Of a stretch of 64,000 nucleotides of DNA, positions 44,595 to 52,991 are shown in pieces. The notes beneath the pieces were generated by a model. That model searched no databases and was not told the origin of the DNA. It was given only the letters and a program-made list of their open reading frames with translations. The stretch is from positions 79,757 to 143,756 of the forward strand of contig DHAE01000019.1 of the NCBI GenBank assembly GCA_002397315.1, given 5' to 3'. The position numbers and the translations under genes are program-made. Positions within the stretch are counted from its first letter, which is position 1; each line of letters opens with the position of its first letter. The stretch comes from Comamonadaceae bacterium UBA4962 (lineage in GTDB: Bacteria > Pseudomonadota > Gammaproteobacteria > Burkholderiales > Burkholderiaceae_C).

Positions 44595-45812
44595 ATGAAC
44601 GAACTGGCCGGCAAACACATTCTCTTGGGCCTCTCGGGCGGCGTCGCCTGCTACAAATCGGCCGAGTTGGCCCGGCTGCTCGCCAAGGCGGGCGCCACCG
44701 TGCAGGTGGTGATGACCGAGGCGGCCGAGCGCTTCATCACGCCCGTGACGATGCAGGCGCTCACGGGCCGCACCGTCTACACCTCGCAGTGGGACGCGCG
44801 CGAGTCCAACAACATGCCGCACATCAACCTGGGGCGCGAGGCCGACGCGATCCTGGTCGCGCCCTGCAGCGCGGATTTCATCGCGCGGCTGGTGCAGGGC
44901 CGCTCCGACGAGCTGCTCAGCCTGCTGTGCCTGGCGCGCCCCGCGCAGCGCGTGCCGCTGCTGCTCGCGCCCGCGATGAACCGCGAGATGTGGGCGCACC
45001 CCGCCACGCAGCGCAACCTCGCCCAGGTGGCGGCGGACGGCGCCGTGGTGCTGGGCGTGGGCACGGGCGAGCAGGCCTGCGGCGAGACGGGCGACGGCCG
45101 CATGCTGGAGCCCGCGGAACTGCTGGAAGAACTCACGGCCTTCTTCGCGCCCAAGCTGCTGGCGGGCCAGCGCGTGCTGGTCACGGCCGGCCCGACCTTC
45201 GAGGCGATCGACCCGGTGCGGGGCATCACCAATCTCTCCAGCGGCAAGATGGGATTCGCCATCGCCCGTGCCGCGCGCGAGGCCGGCGCCGAGGTGGACC
45301 TGGTGGCCGGCCCGGTGCACCAGCCGACGCCGCGCGGCGTGCGCCGGGTGGACGTGCGCTCGGCGCGCGAGATGCTCGATGCCGCCACCGCGCTCGCGCG
45401 GCAGGCCACCGTGTTCGTGGCCACGGCCGCGGTGGCGGACTGGCGGCCCGCGGAGGCCTCGGCCCGCAAGATCAAGAAGGACGGCTCCGGCGGGGTGCCG
45501 GCGCTCGCCTTTGTGGAGAACCCCGACATCCTGGCGACCATCGCCGCCACGGCGCGCGCGCAGGGCGGCACGCCGTACTGCGTGGGCTTCGCGGCCGAGA
45601 GCGAGAACCTGCTGGAACATGCCACCGCCAAGCGCGCCCGCAAAGGCGTGCCGCTGCTGGTCGGCAACATCGGCCCCGAAACTTTCGGCCAGGACGACAA
45701 TGCCCTGATGCTGGTGGATGCCGAAGGCCACCGCCTGCTGCCGCGCGCCTCCAAGCGCGAATTGGCCTGGCAGCTCGTGGCGGACATCGCCCGCCGCCTG
45801 GCCGCGCGCTGA
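44595..45812 (+). CDS. coaBC: Bifunctional phosphopantothenoylcysteine decarboxylase/synthase
   Basis: A 405-residue fusion enzyme of coenzyme A synthesis. The N-terminal CoaC flavoprotein carries GLSGGVACYKSAEL, a His region near NMPHINLG, and PAMNREMW; the C-terminal CoaB domain starts near residue 190 with VLVTAGPTFEAIDPVRGITNLSSGKMG and includes the Lys-rich nucleotide loop SARKIKKDG. The length is normal for the bifunctional type. It begins a plus-strand run and is divergent from pyrG; dut follows 119 bases downstream. Confidence 0.96.
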   Translation: MNELAGKHILLGLSGGVACYKSAELARLLAKAGATVQVVMTEAAERFITPVTMQALTGRTVYTSQWDARESNNMPHINLGREADAILVAPCSADFIARLVQGRSDELLSLLCLARPAQRVPLLLAPAMNREMWAHPATQRNLAQVAADGAVVLGVGTGEQACGETGDGRMLEPAELLEELTAFFAPKLLAGQRVLVTAGPTFEAIDPVRGITNLSSGKMGFAIARAAREAGAEVDLVAGPVHQPTPRGVRRVDVRSAREMLDAATALARQATVFVATAAVADWRPAEASARKIKKDGSGGVPALAFVENPDILATIAATARAQGGTPYCVGFAAESENLLEHATAKRARKGVPLLVGNIGPETFGQDDNALMLVDAEGHRLLPRASKRELAWQLVADIARRLAAR

Positions 45813-45931
45813 GGCCCCTCGCCCGCGCGGGCCGTGCGGTCCGTCCAGGGGGCCGGGCCGAGCGGCCGTGGCTTCCACCATGATTTCCCTCGGCGCGGGC
45901 GTTGCATTCCCGCGCCACTTTGAAAGCACTT

Positions 45932-46378
45932 GTGAAAATCGACGTCAAGATCCTCGACGCGCGCATGGCGCAGCAACTGCCCGCCTACGCCACCCCCGGC
46001 AGCGCCGGACTCGACCTGCGCGCCTGCCTGGACGAGCCCCTGGAGCTCGCGCCCAACGCCTGGCAACTGGTGCCCACCGGCATCGCCATCTACCTGAAAG
46101 ACCCCGGCTACGCGGCGCTGATCCTGCCCCGCTCGGGGCTGGGCCACAAGCACGGCATCGTGCTGGGCAACCTCGTGGGCCTGATCGACAGCGACTACCA
46201 GGGCCAGCTCATGGTGAGCGCCTGGAACCGCAGCGACGTCGCGTTCACGGTGCAGCCGATGGAGCGCCTCGCGCAGCTCGTGATCGTGCCGGTGGTGCAG
46301 GCGCAGTTCAACGTGGTGGAGGATTTTCCCGCCAGCGAACGCGGCGGAAACGGTTACGGTTCCACGGGCAAGCTGTAG
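45932..46378 (+). CDS. dut: dUTP diphosphatase
   Basis: A 148-residue trimeric dUTPase that removes dUTP and makes dUMP. All five motifs are in order: TPGSAGLDLRA, LILPRSGLGHKHG, GNLVGLIDSDYQG, ERLAQLVI and GGNGYGSTG at the C-terminus. GTG 45932 is chosen because KIDVKILD follows as in E. coli Dut and GAAAG lies six bases upstream; a longer frame from ATG 45902 would add ten odd residues. It lies downstream of coaBC, an arrangement conserved in many proteobacteria. Confidence 0.95.
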   Translation: MKIDVKILDARMAQQLPAYATPGSAGLDLRACLDEPLELAPNAWQLVPTGIAIYLKDPGYAALILPRSGLGHKHGIVLGNLVGLIDSDYQGQLMVSAWNRSDVAFTVQPMERLAQLVIVPVVQAQFNVVEDFPASERGGNGYGSTGKL

Positions 46379-46523
46379 GTATCGTCCTATCCGCCCGAGG
46401 CGATGGTGCCTACGGCGGCCGCTGCCATCTCCCGGCGGGGGCCGCGGCCGGCCCCATGCTTCAATGCATCGACCGGCGGGGCCAGGGCCTTGCCCCATTC
46501 GCGCACCAAAAAAGGAGTCGAAC

Positions 46524-47030
46524 ATGCAGAAGTTTTCCCGCACCACCGCAGTGATCGCCACCGTGGCCCTCGCTGGCGCCCTCGGCGCCTGTGCCGAGCA
46601 GCCACGCTACGGCTCGCAGTACCCCGCATCGCAGCCGACGTACTCCAGCTACCCCGCGGGCGCTCCCGCCCCGGCCGGCATGGAATACGGCACGGTGACG
46701 AACATCGAGACCCTGCAGGGCCGCAGCAGCGGCAGCAGCGTCGGCGTGGGCACCGTCGCGGGCGCCGTGATCGGCGGCGTGCTGGGCAACCAGGTGGGCA
46801 AGGGCACCGGCCGTGCCGCGGCCACCGTGCTCGGCGCGGTGGGCGGCGGCGTGGTCGGCAACCAGATCGAGGGCCGCACCGGCAACAACAACGACGGCCG
46901 CATCGAAGGCTACCGCATCACCATCCAGCTCGACCAGGGCGGCCAGCGCGCCTACGACGTGGGCTCGCCCGGCGACCTGCGTCCCGGCGACCGGGTGCGC
47001 CTGAACGGCGGTCAGATCTCGCGCATGTAA
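46524..47030 (+). CDS. Glycine-zipper 2TM-type lipoprotein (SlyB/PCP-like)
   Basis: A 168-residue outer-membrane lipoprotein. The signal ends ALGAC with the lipobox Cys near residue 23 and an N-terminal spacer rich in Pro/Tyr/Ser. Residues 70-130 are a double glycine zipper (VGTVAGAVIGGVLGNQVGKGTGRAA, GGGVVGNQIEGR), then a region YRITIQLDQGGQR typical of the PCP/SlyB/Rick_17kDa_Anti group. ATG 46524 has AAAGGAGT upstream. It probably stabilises the outer membrane and responds to envelope stress. A strong terminator follows 41 bases later. Confidence 0.88.
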   Translation: MQKFSRTTAVIATVALAGALGACAEQPRYGSQYPASQPTYSSYPAGAPAPAGMEYGTVTNIETLQGRSSGSSVGVGTVAGAVIGGVLGNQVGKGTGRAAATVLGAVGGGVVGNQIEGRTGNNNDGRIEGYRITIQLDQGGQRAYDVGSPGDLRPGDRVRLNGGQISRM

Positions 47031-47070
47031 TCGCGGCAAGGAGCCCGGCAGCCACGCCGTGGCTTTCAGG

Positions 47071-47100
47071 AAAAAAAGGACCCTCGGGTCCTTTTTTCTT
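47071..47100. terminator. Bidirectional intrinsic terminator
   Basis: A run of seven A, a GGACCC stem, a 2-base loop, GGGTCC and a run of six T form a symmetrical terminator. It lies 40 bases after the glycine-zipper lipoprotein stop and 54 bases before the stop of the FKBP-type gene, so it serves both convergent units. Confidence 0.92.
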
Positions 47101-47154
47101 GGCCGTGCGGTCTGCGGGCGGCCCGCGTTGCCGCGTCCGCCGCACCGTTCGCCC

Positions 47155-47679
47155 TCAATGCAGCAGTGGTTCGTCCGTGTCCGGCGGCTGGATGCGGAAG
47201 AAACCCGTACCGGCCGTGCCGCGCCCGATTTCCTCTTCCGTGGCCTCGCGCACGCCCTGCACGGTGAGGTGCAGGCGCAGCGCGATGCCGGCGAGCGGAT
47301 GGTTGCCGTCCAGCACCACGTGTTCGGGGTAGATCTGGGCCACGGTGTAGAGCACGTCGCGCGGGGCATCGGGGTTGGAGCCCTCGGGCAGGGCGCTGCC
47401 CTCGATGGTCATGCCTTCCTCGAGGTCGGCCGGGAAGCGGCTGCGCGGTTCGAGGAACAGCAGCCGGTCCTGGTAGTCGCCGAAAGCCTCCTCGGGCTCC
47501 AGGTGCAGCGCGACGGTGTCGCCCGCGGTGTGGCCCTGCAGCCCCTCTTCGATGCGGGCGAACAGGTCGTCGCCGCCGACGAGGAATTCCACCGGGTCGT
47601 CGAGCACGTCCAGCTCCTCGCCCAATGTGTCTTTCAGGATCCAGGTCAAAGCGACCACGCATTGTTGGTTGATTTCCAT
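47155..47679 (-). CDS. FKBP-type peptidyl-prolyl isomerase, SlyD-like
   Basis: A 174-residue cytoplasmic isomerase and chaperone. The FKBP core is split by an insert-in-flap domain as in SlyD: VALTWILKDTLGEELDVLDDPVEFLVGGDDLFARIEEGLQG, then VALHLEPEEAFGDYQDRLLFLEPRSRFPADLEEGM, and the last strand LRLHLTVQGVREAT. The His/Cys-rich metal tail of E. coli SlyD is absent, as is common in this group. It is convergent with the glycine-zipper lipoprotein gene and divergent from roxA, with a 65-base gap. Confidence 0.92.
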   Translation of the reverse strand: MEINQQCVVALTWILKDTLGEELDVLDDPVEFLVGGDDLFARIEEGLQGHTAGDTVALHLEPEEAFGDYQDRLLFLEPRSRFPADLEEGMTIEGSALPEGSNPDAPRDVLYTVAQIYPEHVVLDGNHPLAGIALRLHLTVQGVREATEEEIGRGTAGTGFFRIQPPDTDEPLLH

Positions 47680-47744
47680 AGGAGAATTGTCGCAGTTCGT
47701 CCACCGGCCGCGCCACCGTCGCGTGCGCCCTCCGCTTTGTCCCC

Positions 47745-48878
47745 ATGGATACCCACACCCCCCTCGCCCTGCTGGGCGGAATGACCCCCGCGCAGTTCAT
47801 GCGCCGCCACTGGCAGAAGAAGCCGCTGCTGGTGCGCCAGGCCATCCCCGCGTTCGTGCCGCCCGTGGGGCGCCAGGAGCTGTTCGCGCTGGCGGCGCAG
47901 GAGACCGTGGAATCGCGCCTCGTGCAGCAGAAAAAAGGCGCCTGGAGCCTGCGCCACGGCCCGTTCGCGCGCCGCGCGCTGCCGCCGCTGGCCACGCCGG
48001 ACTGGACGCTGCTGGTGCAGGGCGTGGACCTGCACGACGACGCCGTGCATGCGCTGCTGCAGCAGTTCCGCTTCGTGCCGCAGGCCCGCCTCGATGACCT
48101 GATGATCAGCTACGCCACCGAGGGCGGCGGCGTGGGGCCGCACTTCGACAGCTACGACGTGTTCCTGCTGCAGGCCCATGGCCGGCGGCGCTGGCGCATC
48201 GGTCGGCAGAAGGATCTCTCGCTCAAGGACGGCATCCCGCTCAAGATCCTGGAGAACTTCGAGCCCGAGCAGGAGTTCGTGCTGGAGCCCGGCGACATGC
48301 TCTACCTGCCGCCGCGCTGGGCGCACGACGGCATCGCCGAGGGCGAGTGCATGACCTATTCCATCGGCTTCCGCTCGCCGTCCCGCACGGGCCTCGCGCA
48401 CGATCTGCTCACGCGCCTGTCCGACGGCCCGGACGAGGACGGGCCGGGGCATCCGCAGCTCTATCGCGATCCGTCGCAGGACGCGGTGGACCGGCCGGGC
48501 GAGGTGCCGGCCGCGCTGGTGGAATTCGCCCGCGACGCACTCGCGCGCGCGCTGGCCGAGCCCCTGGCCGTGGAGCGTGCGCTCGGCGAGAGCCTGACCG
48601 AGCCCAAGCCGAACGTCTGGTTCGAGCCCGGCGAGCCCGGGGGCCTGGAGCAGGGCGTGCGCCTGGACCGCCGCACGCGCATGATGTACGACGCGCGCCA
48701 TGTGTTCATCAACGGCGAGAGCTACCTGGCCGGCGGACGCGATGCGGCGCTCATGCGGCGCCTCGCCGACCAGCGGGGCCTGGATGCGCGCGATCTGGCC
48801 CGCGCAAGCGACGATGCGCTGGACCTGCTGGCCTCGTGGTGCGAAGCCGGCTGGGTGCACGCGGAGGCCGGCCGGTAG
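47745..48878 (+). CDS. roxA: JmjC ribosomal protein L16 arginine hydroxylase, RoxA (YcfD)
   Basis: A 377-residue Fe(II)/2-oxoglutarate oxygenase. The iron triad is His133 and Asp135 in GPHFDSYD and His194 in RWAHDG, as in E. coli YcfD, and the 2-oxoglutarate region RRRWRIG lies between. N-terminal LGGMTPAQFMRRHWQKKPLLVRQA is the conserved RoxA start; a C-terminal winged-helix-like domain covers 230-370. E. coli YcfD hydroxylates L16 Arg81. The length matches. It is followed 54 bases later by a hypothetical gene in the same direction. Confidence 0.93.
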   Translation: MDTHTPLALLGGMTPAQFMRRHWQKKPLLVRQAIPAFVPPVGRQELFALAAQETVESRLVQQKKGAWSLRHGPFARRALPPLATPDWTLLVQGVDLHDDAVHALLQQFRFVPQARLDDLMISYATEGGGVGPHFDSYDVFLLQAHGRRRWRIGRQKDLSLKDGIPLKILENFEPEQEFVLEPGDMLYLPPRWAHDGIAEGECMTYSIGFRSPSRTGLAHDLLTRLSDGPDEDGPGHPQLYRDPSQDAVDRPGEVPAALVEFARDALARALAEPLAVERALGESLTEPKPNVWFEPGEPGGLEQGVRLDRRTRMMYDARHVFINGESYLAGGRDAALMRRLADQRGLDARDLARASDDALDLLASWCEAGWVHAEAGR

Positions 48879-48932
48879 CCCGCGGGCCCGCCGGCGCGGG
48901 AAGTGCCACCTGAACCAGCAAGGAGGTTTCCC

Positions 48933-49448
48933 ATGGATTTTTCCCAGGCCCTGGCCGGCGGGGGGCCGCTGCCGTCCGGCCGCTTCGAGGGCCGCGCGGC
49001 CTTCGCCGACGGCGTGCGTGCCGCGCTCGCCTGCGCAGCCCGCGAAGGCTGGCAGGAACTCGTGCTGTGCGATTTCGACTTCCACGACTGGCCGCTGGGC
49101 GAGCGCGATGTGGAGGCTTCTCTGCAGGCCTGGGCGGGGCGCGGCCGTAGGCTCACGCTGCTGGCGGCGAACTACGACGAGGTCGTGCGCCGGCACGCCC
49201 GGTTCGTGCGCTGGCGCGCCACCTGGGACCACATCATCGAATGCCGCAGGGCGCCCGTGAAGGACCGGGCGGAACTGCCCGGCGTGCTGTGGTCGGGCCA
49301 TTGGGTGCTGCAGCGGCTGGACCCGGAGCGCAGCACGGGCGTGGCCGGCAGCGAGCCGGAACGGCGGCTGCAGGTGCGCGAGGCGCTGGACGAATGGCTG
49401 CTGCGGCGCAGCACGCCGGCCTTTCCGTCGACCACGCTGGGACTGTGA
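48933..49448 (+). CDS. Conserved hypothetical protein
   Basis: A 171-residue cytoplasmic protein without signal or membrane segments. ATG 48933 has a strong AGGAGG upstream; ATG 48903 is in frame but without a site. Notable features are LVLCDFDFHDWPLGERDVEASLQAW, LLAANYDEVVRRHARFVRWRATW and WSGHWVLQRLDP, mostly beta strands and helices with conserved-looking Trp and acidic residues; the last lines are basic. It may belong to an uncharacterised phospholipase D-like or nuclease-like fold, but I cannot support that. The gene is downstream of roxA and likely co-transcribed. Confidence 0.7.
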   Translation: MDFSQALAGGGPLPSGRFEGRAAFADGVRAALACAAREGWQELVLCDFDFHDWPLGERDVEASLQAWAGRGRRLTLLAANYDEVVRRHARFVRWRATWDHIIECRRAPVKDRAELPGVLWSGHWVLQRLDPERSTGVAGSEPERRLQVREALDEWLLRRSTPAFPSTTLGL

Positions 49449-49503
49449 GGTAAAGCGCCGGAAAAGGGCATATCGGTGTTAGTCGGTATTGACGCAATCT
49501 CCC

Positions 49504-49509
49504 TATAAT
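49504..49509 (+). promoter_or_regulatory. -10 box upstream of the Ala-rich lipoprotein
   Basis: A perfect TATAAT lies in a locally A+T-rich segment 141 bases before the lipoprotein start. The implied transcript has a leader of about 135 bases, which has a small palindrome TGTCCGGACA (49519-49528). The TTGACG at 49489 is only nine bases away and cannot be the -35. Confidence 0.5.
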
Positions 49510-49650
49510 TTGCGGTTGATGTCCGGACACGTTTTTCCGACGTGCCGAGCGCCACGGGGTGCGCCGCACCCGGCCAAAACGCATCGCTGAAAGAGGGCGG
49601 CGTGGCGGCAAGTTTCCAAGATCCGTCTGTCCCATAAGGAAAATACCGAA

Positions 49651-49932
49651 ATGAAGAACTCTCTCGTTCTGGCTGCCCTGGTCGCGTCCGTCGCTCTCGC
49701 CGCTTGCGGCAAGAAGGAAGAAGCTCCGGCGCCCGCACCGGCTCCGGTCGAAGCACCCGCTCCCGCACCTGCCGTGGTGCCCGCTCCCGAGGCATCCGCT
49801 GCAGCACCCGCTGCCGCTGCCGAGGCATCCGCTGCTGCCTCCGACGCATCCGCTGCCGCCAGCGACGCCGCCAAGGCCGCTGCCGACGCTGCTGCCGCAG
49901 CCGCTGCTGCCGGCGCTTCCGCCGCCAAGTAA
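49651..49932 (+). CDS. Small Ala-rich lipoprotein
   Basis: A 93-residue lipoprotein. The signal LVLAALVASVALAAC ends with a lipobox Cys at residue 19, followed by GKKEEAP. The remainder is first Pro/Ala (residues 25-48), then nearly all Ala/Ser/Asp in repeats such as EASAAASDASAAASDAAKAAADAAA, which should be helical. It resembles Lpp-like or alanine-rich small lipoproteins that bridge membrane and wall, but lacks the Lpp C-terminal motif. AAGGAAA precedes the ATG. A strong terminator follows. It has its own promoter and a long leader, so it is probably an abundant monocistronic gene. Confidence 0.82.
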   Translation: MKNSLVLAALVASVALAACGKKEEAPAPAPAPVEAPAPAPAVVPAPEASAAAPAAAAEASAAASDASAAASDAAKAAADAAAAAAAAGASAAK

Positions 49933-49991
49933 GCACGCATCCGGCCATCCTGCCGCGGGGCCACCAGCCCGCGGCGGCAGGGTCCGGCACG

Positions 49992-50023
49992 AAGCCCCGT
50001 ACCGCGAGGTCGGGGCTTTTTTT
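49992..50023 (+). terminator. Intrinsic terminator after the Ala-rich lipoprotein
   Basis: AAGCCCCG at 49992-49999 pairs with CGGGGCTT at 50011-50018 around an 11-base loop, and seven T residues close the element. It lies 60 bases after the lipoprotein stop and just before the convergent hydrolase gene. Confidence 0.9.
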
Positions 50024-50045
50024 CGCCCTGGAGGCGGCGCGATCG

Positions 50046-50822
50046 TCAGTCGGCGGCGATCCAGCCGGTGCCGCTGCGCGGGTCGGCCACGTCGATCTGC
50101 TCGGGGGCCCAGCCGATGGCCTGGGCGAGCGCCGCGCGCGCGAGGTCCGGGCGGTTGTTCTGCAGGCTGAGGTGGGCGGCGGCCACGCGCTTCAGGCCGC
50201 CGTGGTGCACGGCCCTCAGGATTTCGGCGGAGACATGGTTGCCCAGGTGGCCGTAGGCGCCGCCGATGCGCCGCTTGAGGAAGGCGGGATAGCTGGAGAC
50301 GGACAGCATCTCGCGGTCGTGGTTCGTCTCCAGCAGCAGCGCATGGCAGCCGCGCAGGTGGGAGAGCACGTGCTCGGTGGCGTGGCCGAGGTCGGTGAGC
50401 AGGCCGACGTGCGTGGCGCCGTCGCTGCAGCGCAGATGCAGGGGCTCGCGCGCATCGTGCGGCACGGTGAAGGCGCGCGCCTCGAAGGCGCCGAGGTCGA
50501 TGGCCTGGCCGTCCGCGGCGACGTGCAGCAGGCCGTCCAGGTCGGGCGCGCCGATCGCCGAATAGGTGCCGTGGCTCATCCACGCCGGGATGCGGTGGCG
50601 CAGCGCGATCTTCTGCATGCAGCCCACGTGGTCGGAATGCTCGTGGGTGATGAAGATCGCGTCGATGTCCTCGATCGCGAGGCCGGATTCCCCCAGCCGC
50701 GTGGCGAGCTGGCGCGGCCCCAGCCCGCAGTCGATGAGCAGGCGCCGCACCTGCGTGCCGCTGCGCCCCTCGACGATGGTGGCGTTGCCCGAGCTGCCGC
50801 TGCCCAGGCTCTTGAATCGCAT
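50046..50822 (-). CDS. MBL-fold metallo-hydrolase, YycJ/WalJ type
   Basis: A 258-residue metallo-beta-lactamase-fold protein. The zinc motif THEHSDHVG near residues 58-66, the second His/Asp set LLTDLGHATE and LLETNHD, and the final GNHVSA mark the YycJ/ComA-like nuclease-related group. Start at ATG 50822; a GTG just upstream is an alternative closer to the ribosome site GAGGAG. Homologues degrade nucleic acids or act on peptidoglycan-linked signals; the exact reaction is unknown. It is the last gene of the run dapA-bamC-this gene, all minus strand, 38 bases after bamC. Confidence 0.88.
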   Translation of the reverse strand: MRFKSLGSGSSGNATIVEGRSGTQVRRLLIDCGLGPRQLATRLGESGLAIEDIDAIFITHEHSDHVGCMQKIALRHRIPAWMSHGTYSAIGAPDLDGLLHVAADGQAIDLGAFEARAFTVPHDAREPLHLRCSDGATHVGLLTDLGHATEHVLSHLRGCHALLLETNHDREMLSVSSYPAFLKRRIGGAYGHLGNHVSAEILRAVHHGGLKRVAAAHLSLQNNRPDLARAALAQAIGWAPEQIDVADPRSGTGWIAAD

Positions 50823-50860
50823 CACGCGGTGGGGTGCTCCTCAGCGAACGGTCGTGCCGC

Positions 50861-51949
50861 TCACTTCAGGTCGTCGGACAGCACGCGGACGATGCGGTCC
50901 GCGTTGGCCGACGCGTCGGGTGCGCCCGATGCGTTCAGCACCGCCACGGTGCTCTTGCCGCCTTCGCTGCGCACCTGGATGCGGTACTTGACCGGCGGCG
51001 CCGCGTCGTTCGAGCGGCCCAGCAGCTTGGCGAAGAAGCCCGGGTCCTTCTTCTCGGTGGGCTCCACGTAGCGCACGAAGTACACGCCCTGTGCGCGGTC
51101 GCGGTCTTCGACGGTGAAGCCGGTGCGGTCGAGCGCCAGGCCCACGCGGCGCCAGGCGCGGTCGAAGTTCTCGTCGAGCTGCACCACCGGCGCATTGCCC
51201 ACGCGGGCGATGCGGGCCGTGGGCGGGGTCTGCACGGGTGCGGCGGCCACGGCGCGGGATTGCTCTTCGCTCACGCCGAGCTTGACCATCAGGCGGCGCA
51301 GGAATTCGGTCTCCAACTCGGGATCGACCGGGCGGGGTTGCCACACGGTGCTGTCCTTCTGGGCGGAGCTGTAGACCTCGACCATGCCGCGGTGGCTGAT
51401 GTAGATCTCGGTTGAGCCGTCGGAGGCGCGCTCCAGGCGGGTGCGGAACTTGTCGCGCTCGCCGGTGGAGTAGATGGAGTCGAACACCTTGCCGAGCGTG
51501 GAGCGGATGATGTCCTGCGGCAGCTTGGCGCGGTTCTCGGCCCAGTCGGTTTCCATGATGCCGAGGTTGGGCTGGTCGATCTGCAGCACGAAGCCGTTCT
51601 CGTTCCAGAAATCGCGCACGGGCTCCCAGAGCGCGTCGGCCGGGCGCTTCACGACCAGCCAGCGCTGGTTGCCGTCGCGCTCGATGCGCACGTCGCCCAG
51701 CGATTGCGAGGCGGCGTTGACGGTGCCGGGCTGGCGCTGCGCCTGGCCGGCCTGGAAGGCCGCGGCGGAGACCACGCCGCCGGGGATGGTGTAGCGCGAG
51801 TCGCGCGAGAGCTGGGTCAGGTCCGGCGGCACTTCGAGGGTCGGGCCCTTGGTGGCGCTCTTGTAGTCGATCTTGTCGTTCTCCAGCACGGAGCAGGCGG
51901 AGAGGGCCATGGCAAGGCCGAGCAGGCCCAGGCGGTTGATAGCGTTCAC
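50861..51949 (-). CDS. bamC: Outer membrane assembly lipoprotein BamC
   Basis: A 362-residue lipoprotein of the beta-barrel assembly machine. The signal has its lipobox at Cys19 (AMALSACS), then an extended N-terminal segment (residues 20-80: KGPTLEVPPDLTQL with the conserved PPDL that threads into BamD) and two helix-grip domains, about 105-200 (WLVVKRPADALWEPVRDFW) and 255-362. GTG 51949 is chosen because AAGGAT lies upstream and N-terminal residues NRLGLLGL fit. It follows dapA by 83 bases, the same order as dapA-nlpB in E. coli. Confidence 0.93.
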   Translation of the reverse strand: MNAINRLGLLGLAMALSACSVLENDKIDYKSATKGPTLEVPPDLTQLSRDSRYTIPGGVVSAAAFQAGQAQRQPGTVNAASQSLGDVRIERDGNQRWLVVKRPADALWEPVRDFWNENGFVLQIDQPNLGIMETDWAENRAKLPQDIIRSTLGKVFDSIYSTGERDKFRTRLERASDGSTEIYISHRGMVEVYSSAQKDSTVWQPRPVDPELETEFLRRLMVKLGVSEEQSRAVAAAPVQTPPTARIARVGNAPVVQLDENFDRAWRRVGLALDRTGFTVEDRDRAQGVYFVRYVEPTEKKDPGFFAKLLGRSNDAAPPVKYRIQVRSEGGKSTVAVLNASGAPDASANADRIVRVLSDDLK

Positions 51950-52032
51950 GCGGAAATCCTTAAACGGTGTCTCTGGAGTGTGCTGCAGCGGAAGGTGCGG
52001 GGCGCGGTCGGGCGGGCGAAGCGGGCCGGCGC

Positions 52033-52929
52033 TCAGAGCAGGCCGGCGGAGCGCAGCGCGGCTTCCACCACGGGTTCGCTGGCGGGCGACAGCGGCGTCA
52101 TGGGCAGGCGCATCGTGCCGCCGCACAGGCCCATGCGCTGCAGGGCCCACTTCACGGGGATGGGGTTGGCCTCGGCGAAGAGGTGCTTGTGCACCGGCAT
52201 CAGGCGCAGCTGGATCTCCATCGCGCGGCGCGTGTCGCCCGCGATCGCGGCCACGCAGAGTTCGTGCATGAGGCGCGGCGCCACGTTGGCGGTGACGCTG
52301 ATGTTGCCCTGGCCGCCGCAGAGCATGAGCGCCACGGCCGTCGGATCGTCGCCCGAATAGACGGCGAAGCCCTTCGGCACGTCGCGGATCAGCCATTGCG
52401 CGCGCTCGATGTTGCCGGTGGCTTCCTTGATGCCGATGATGCCGGGGACCTGGGCGAGGCGCAGCACGGTGTCGTGCAGCATGTCCGCCACGGAGCGGCC
52501 GGGCACGTTGTAGAGGATCGTGGGCAGGTCGCCCACGGCCTCGGCGATCGCCTTGAAGTGCTGGTACAGGCCCTCTTGCGTGGGCTTGTTGTAGTAGGGC
52601 ACGACCTGCAGCTGGCTGTCGGCGCCCACCTTCTTGGCGAAGCGGGCCAACTCGATCGCCTCGGCCGTGGAGTTGGCGCCGCAGCCGGCCATGATCGGCA
52701 CGCGGCCGGCGGACTGCTCGACCGCCACGCGGATGATCTCGCAATGCTCCTCGACGTTCACCGTGGGCGATTCGCCCGTGGTGCCCACGACGCCGATGCA
52801 ATCGGTGCCCTCGGCGACGTGCCAGTCGATCAGCTTGCGCAGGGTGGGGTAGTCCACGCTGCCGTCCTCGTGCATGGGGGTGACGAGGGCGACGATGCTG
52901 CCGGTGAGGGTGGCGCTGGAAGAGGTCAT
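52033..52929 (-). CDS. dapA: 4-hydroxy-tetrahydrodipicolinate synthase
   Basis: A 298-residue class I aldolase that condenses pyruvate with aspartate semialdehyde in the lysine/diaminopimelate pathway. Schiff-base Lys168 lies in GIIGIKEATGN, with Tyr140 and the Thr50/Thr51 pair (GVVGTTGES) completing the active site. Length and motifs are standard, and it belongs to the proteobacterial type. The next gene is bamC in the usual order. Upstream lies a methyltransferase gene 62 bases away on the same strand. Confidence 0.97.
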   Translation of the reverse strand: MTSSSATLTGSIVALVTPMHEDGSVDYPTLRKLIDWHVAEGTDCIGVVGTTGESPTVNVEEHCEIIRVAVEQSAGRVPIMAGCGANSTAEAIELARFAKKVGADSQLQVVPYYNKPTQEGLYQHFKAIAEAVGDLPTILYNVPGRSVADMLHDTVLRLAQVPGIIGIKEATGNIERAQWLIRDVPKGFAVYSGDDPTAVALMLCGGQGNISVTANVAPRLMHELCVAAIAGDTRRAMEIQLRLMPVHKHLFAEANPIPVKWALQRMGLCGGTMRLPMTPLSPASEPVVEAALRSAGLL

Positions 52930-52991
52930 GTCCGCGAAGGAAAACGGTAAAAGAGCATTCTAACGAGTGTGTAACCGGCCCGGCCGGGGGG

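Noticed and set aside
49489..49509. TTGACG and TATAAT as a classical promoter
   Set aside because: The spacer is only nine bases, far from the required 16-18; only the -10 is kept.
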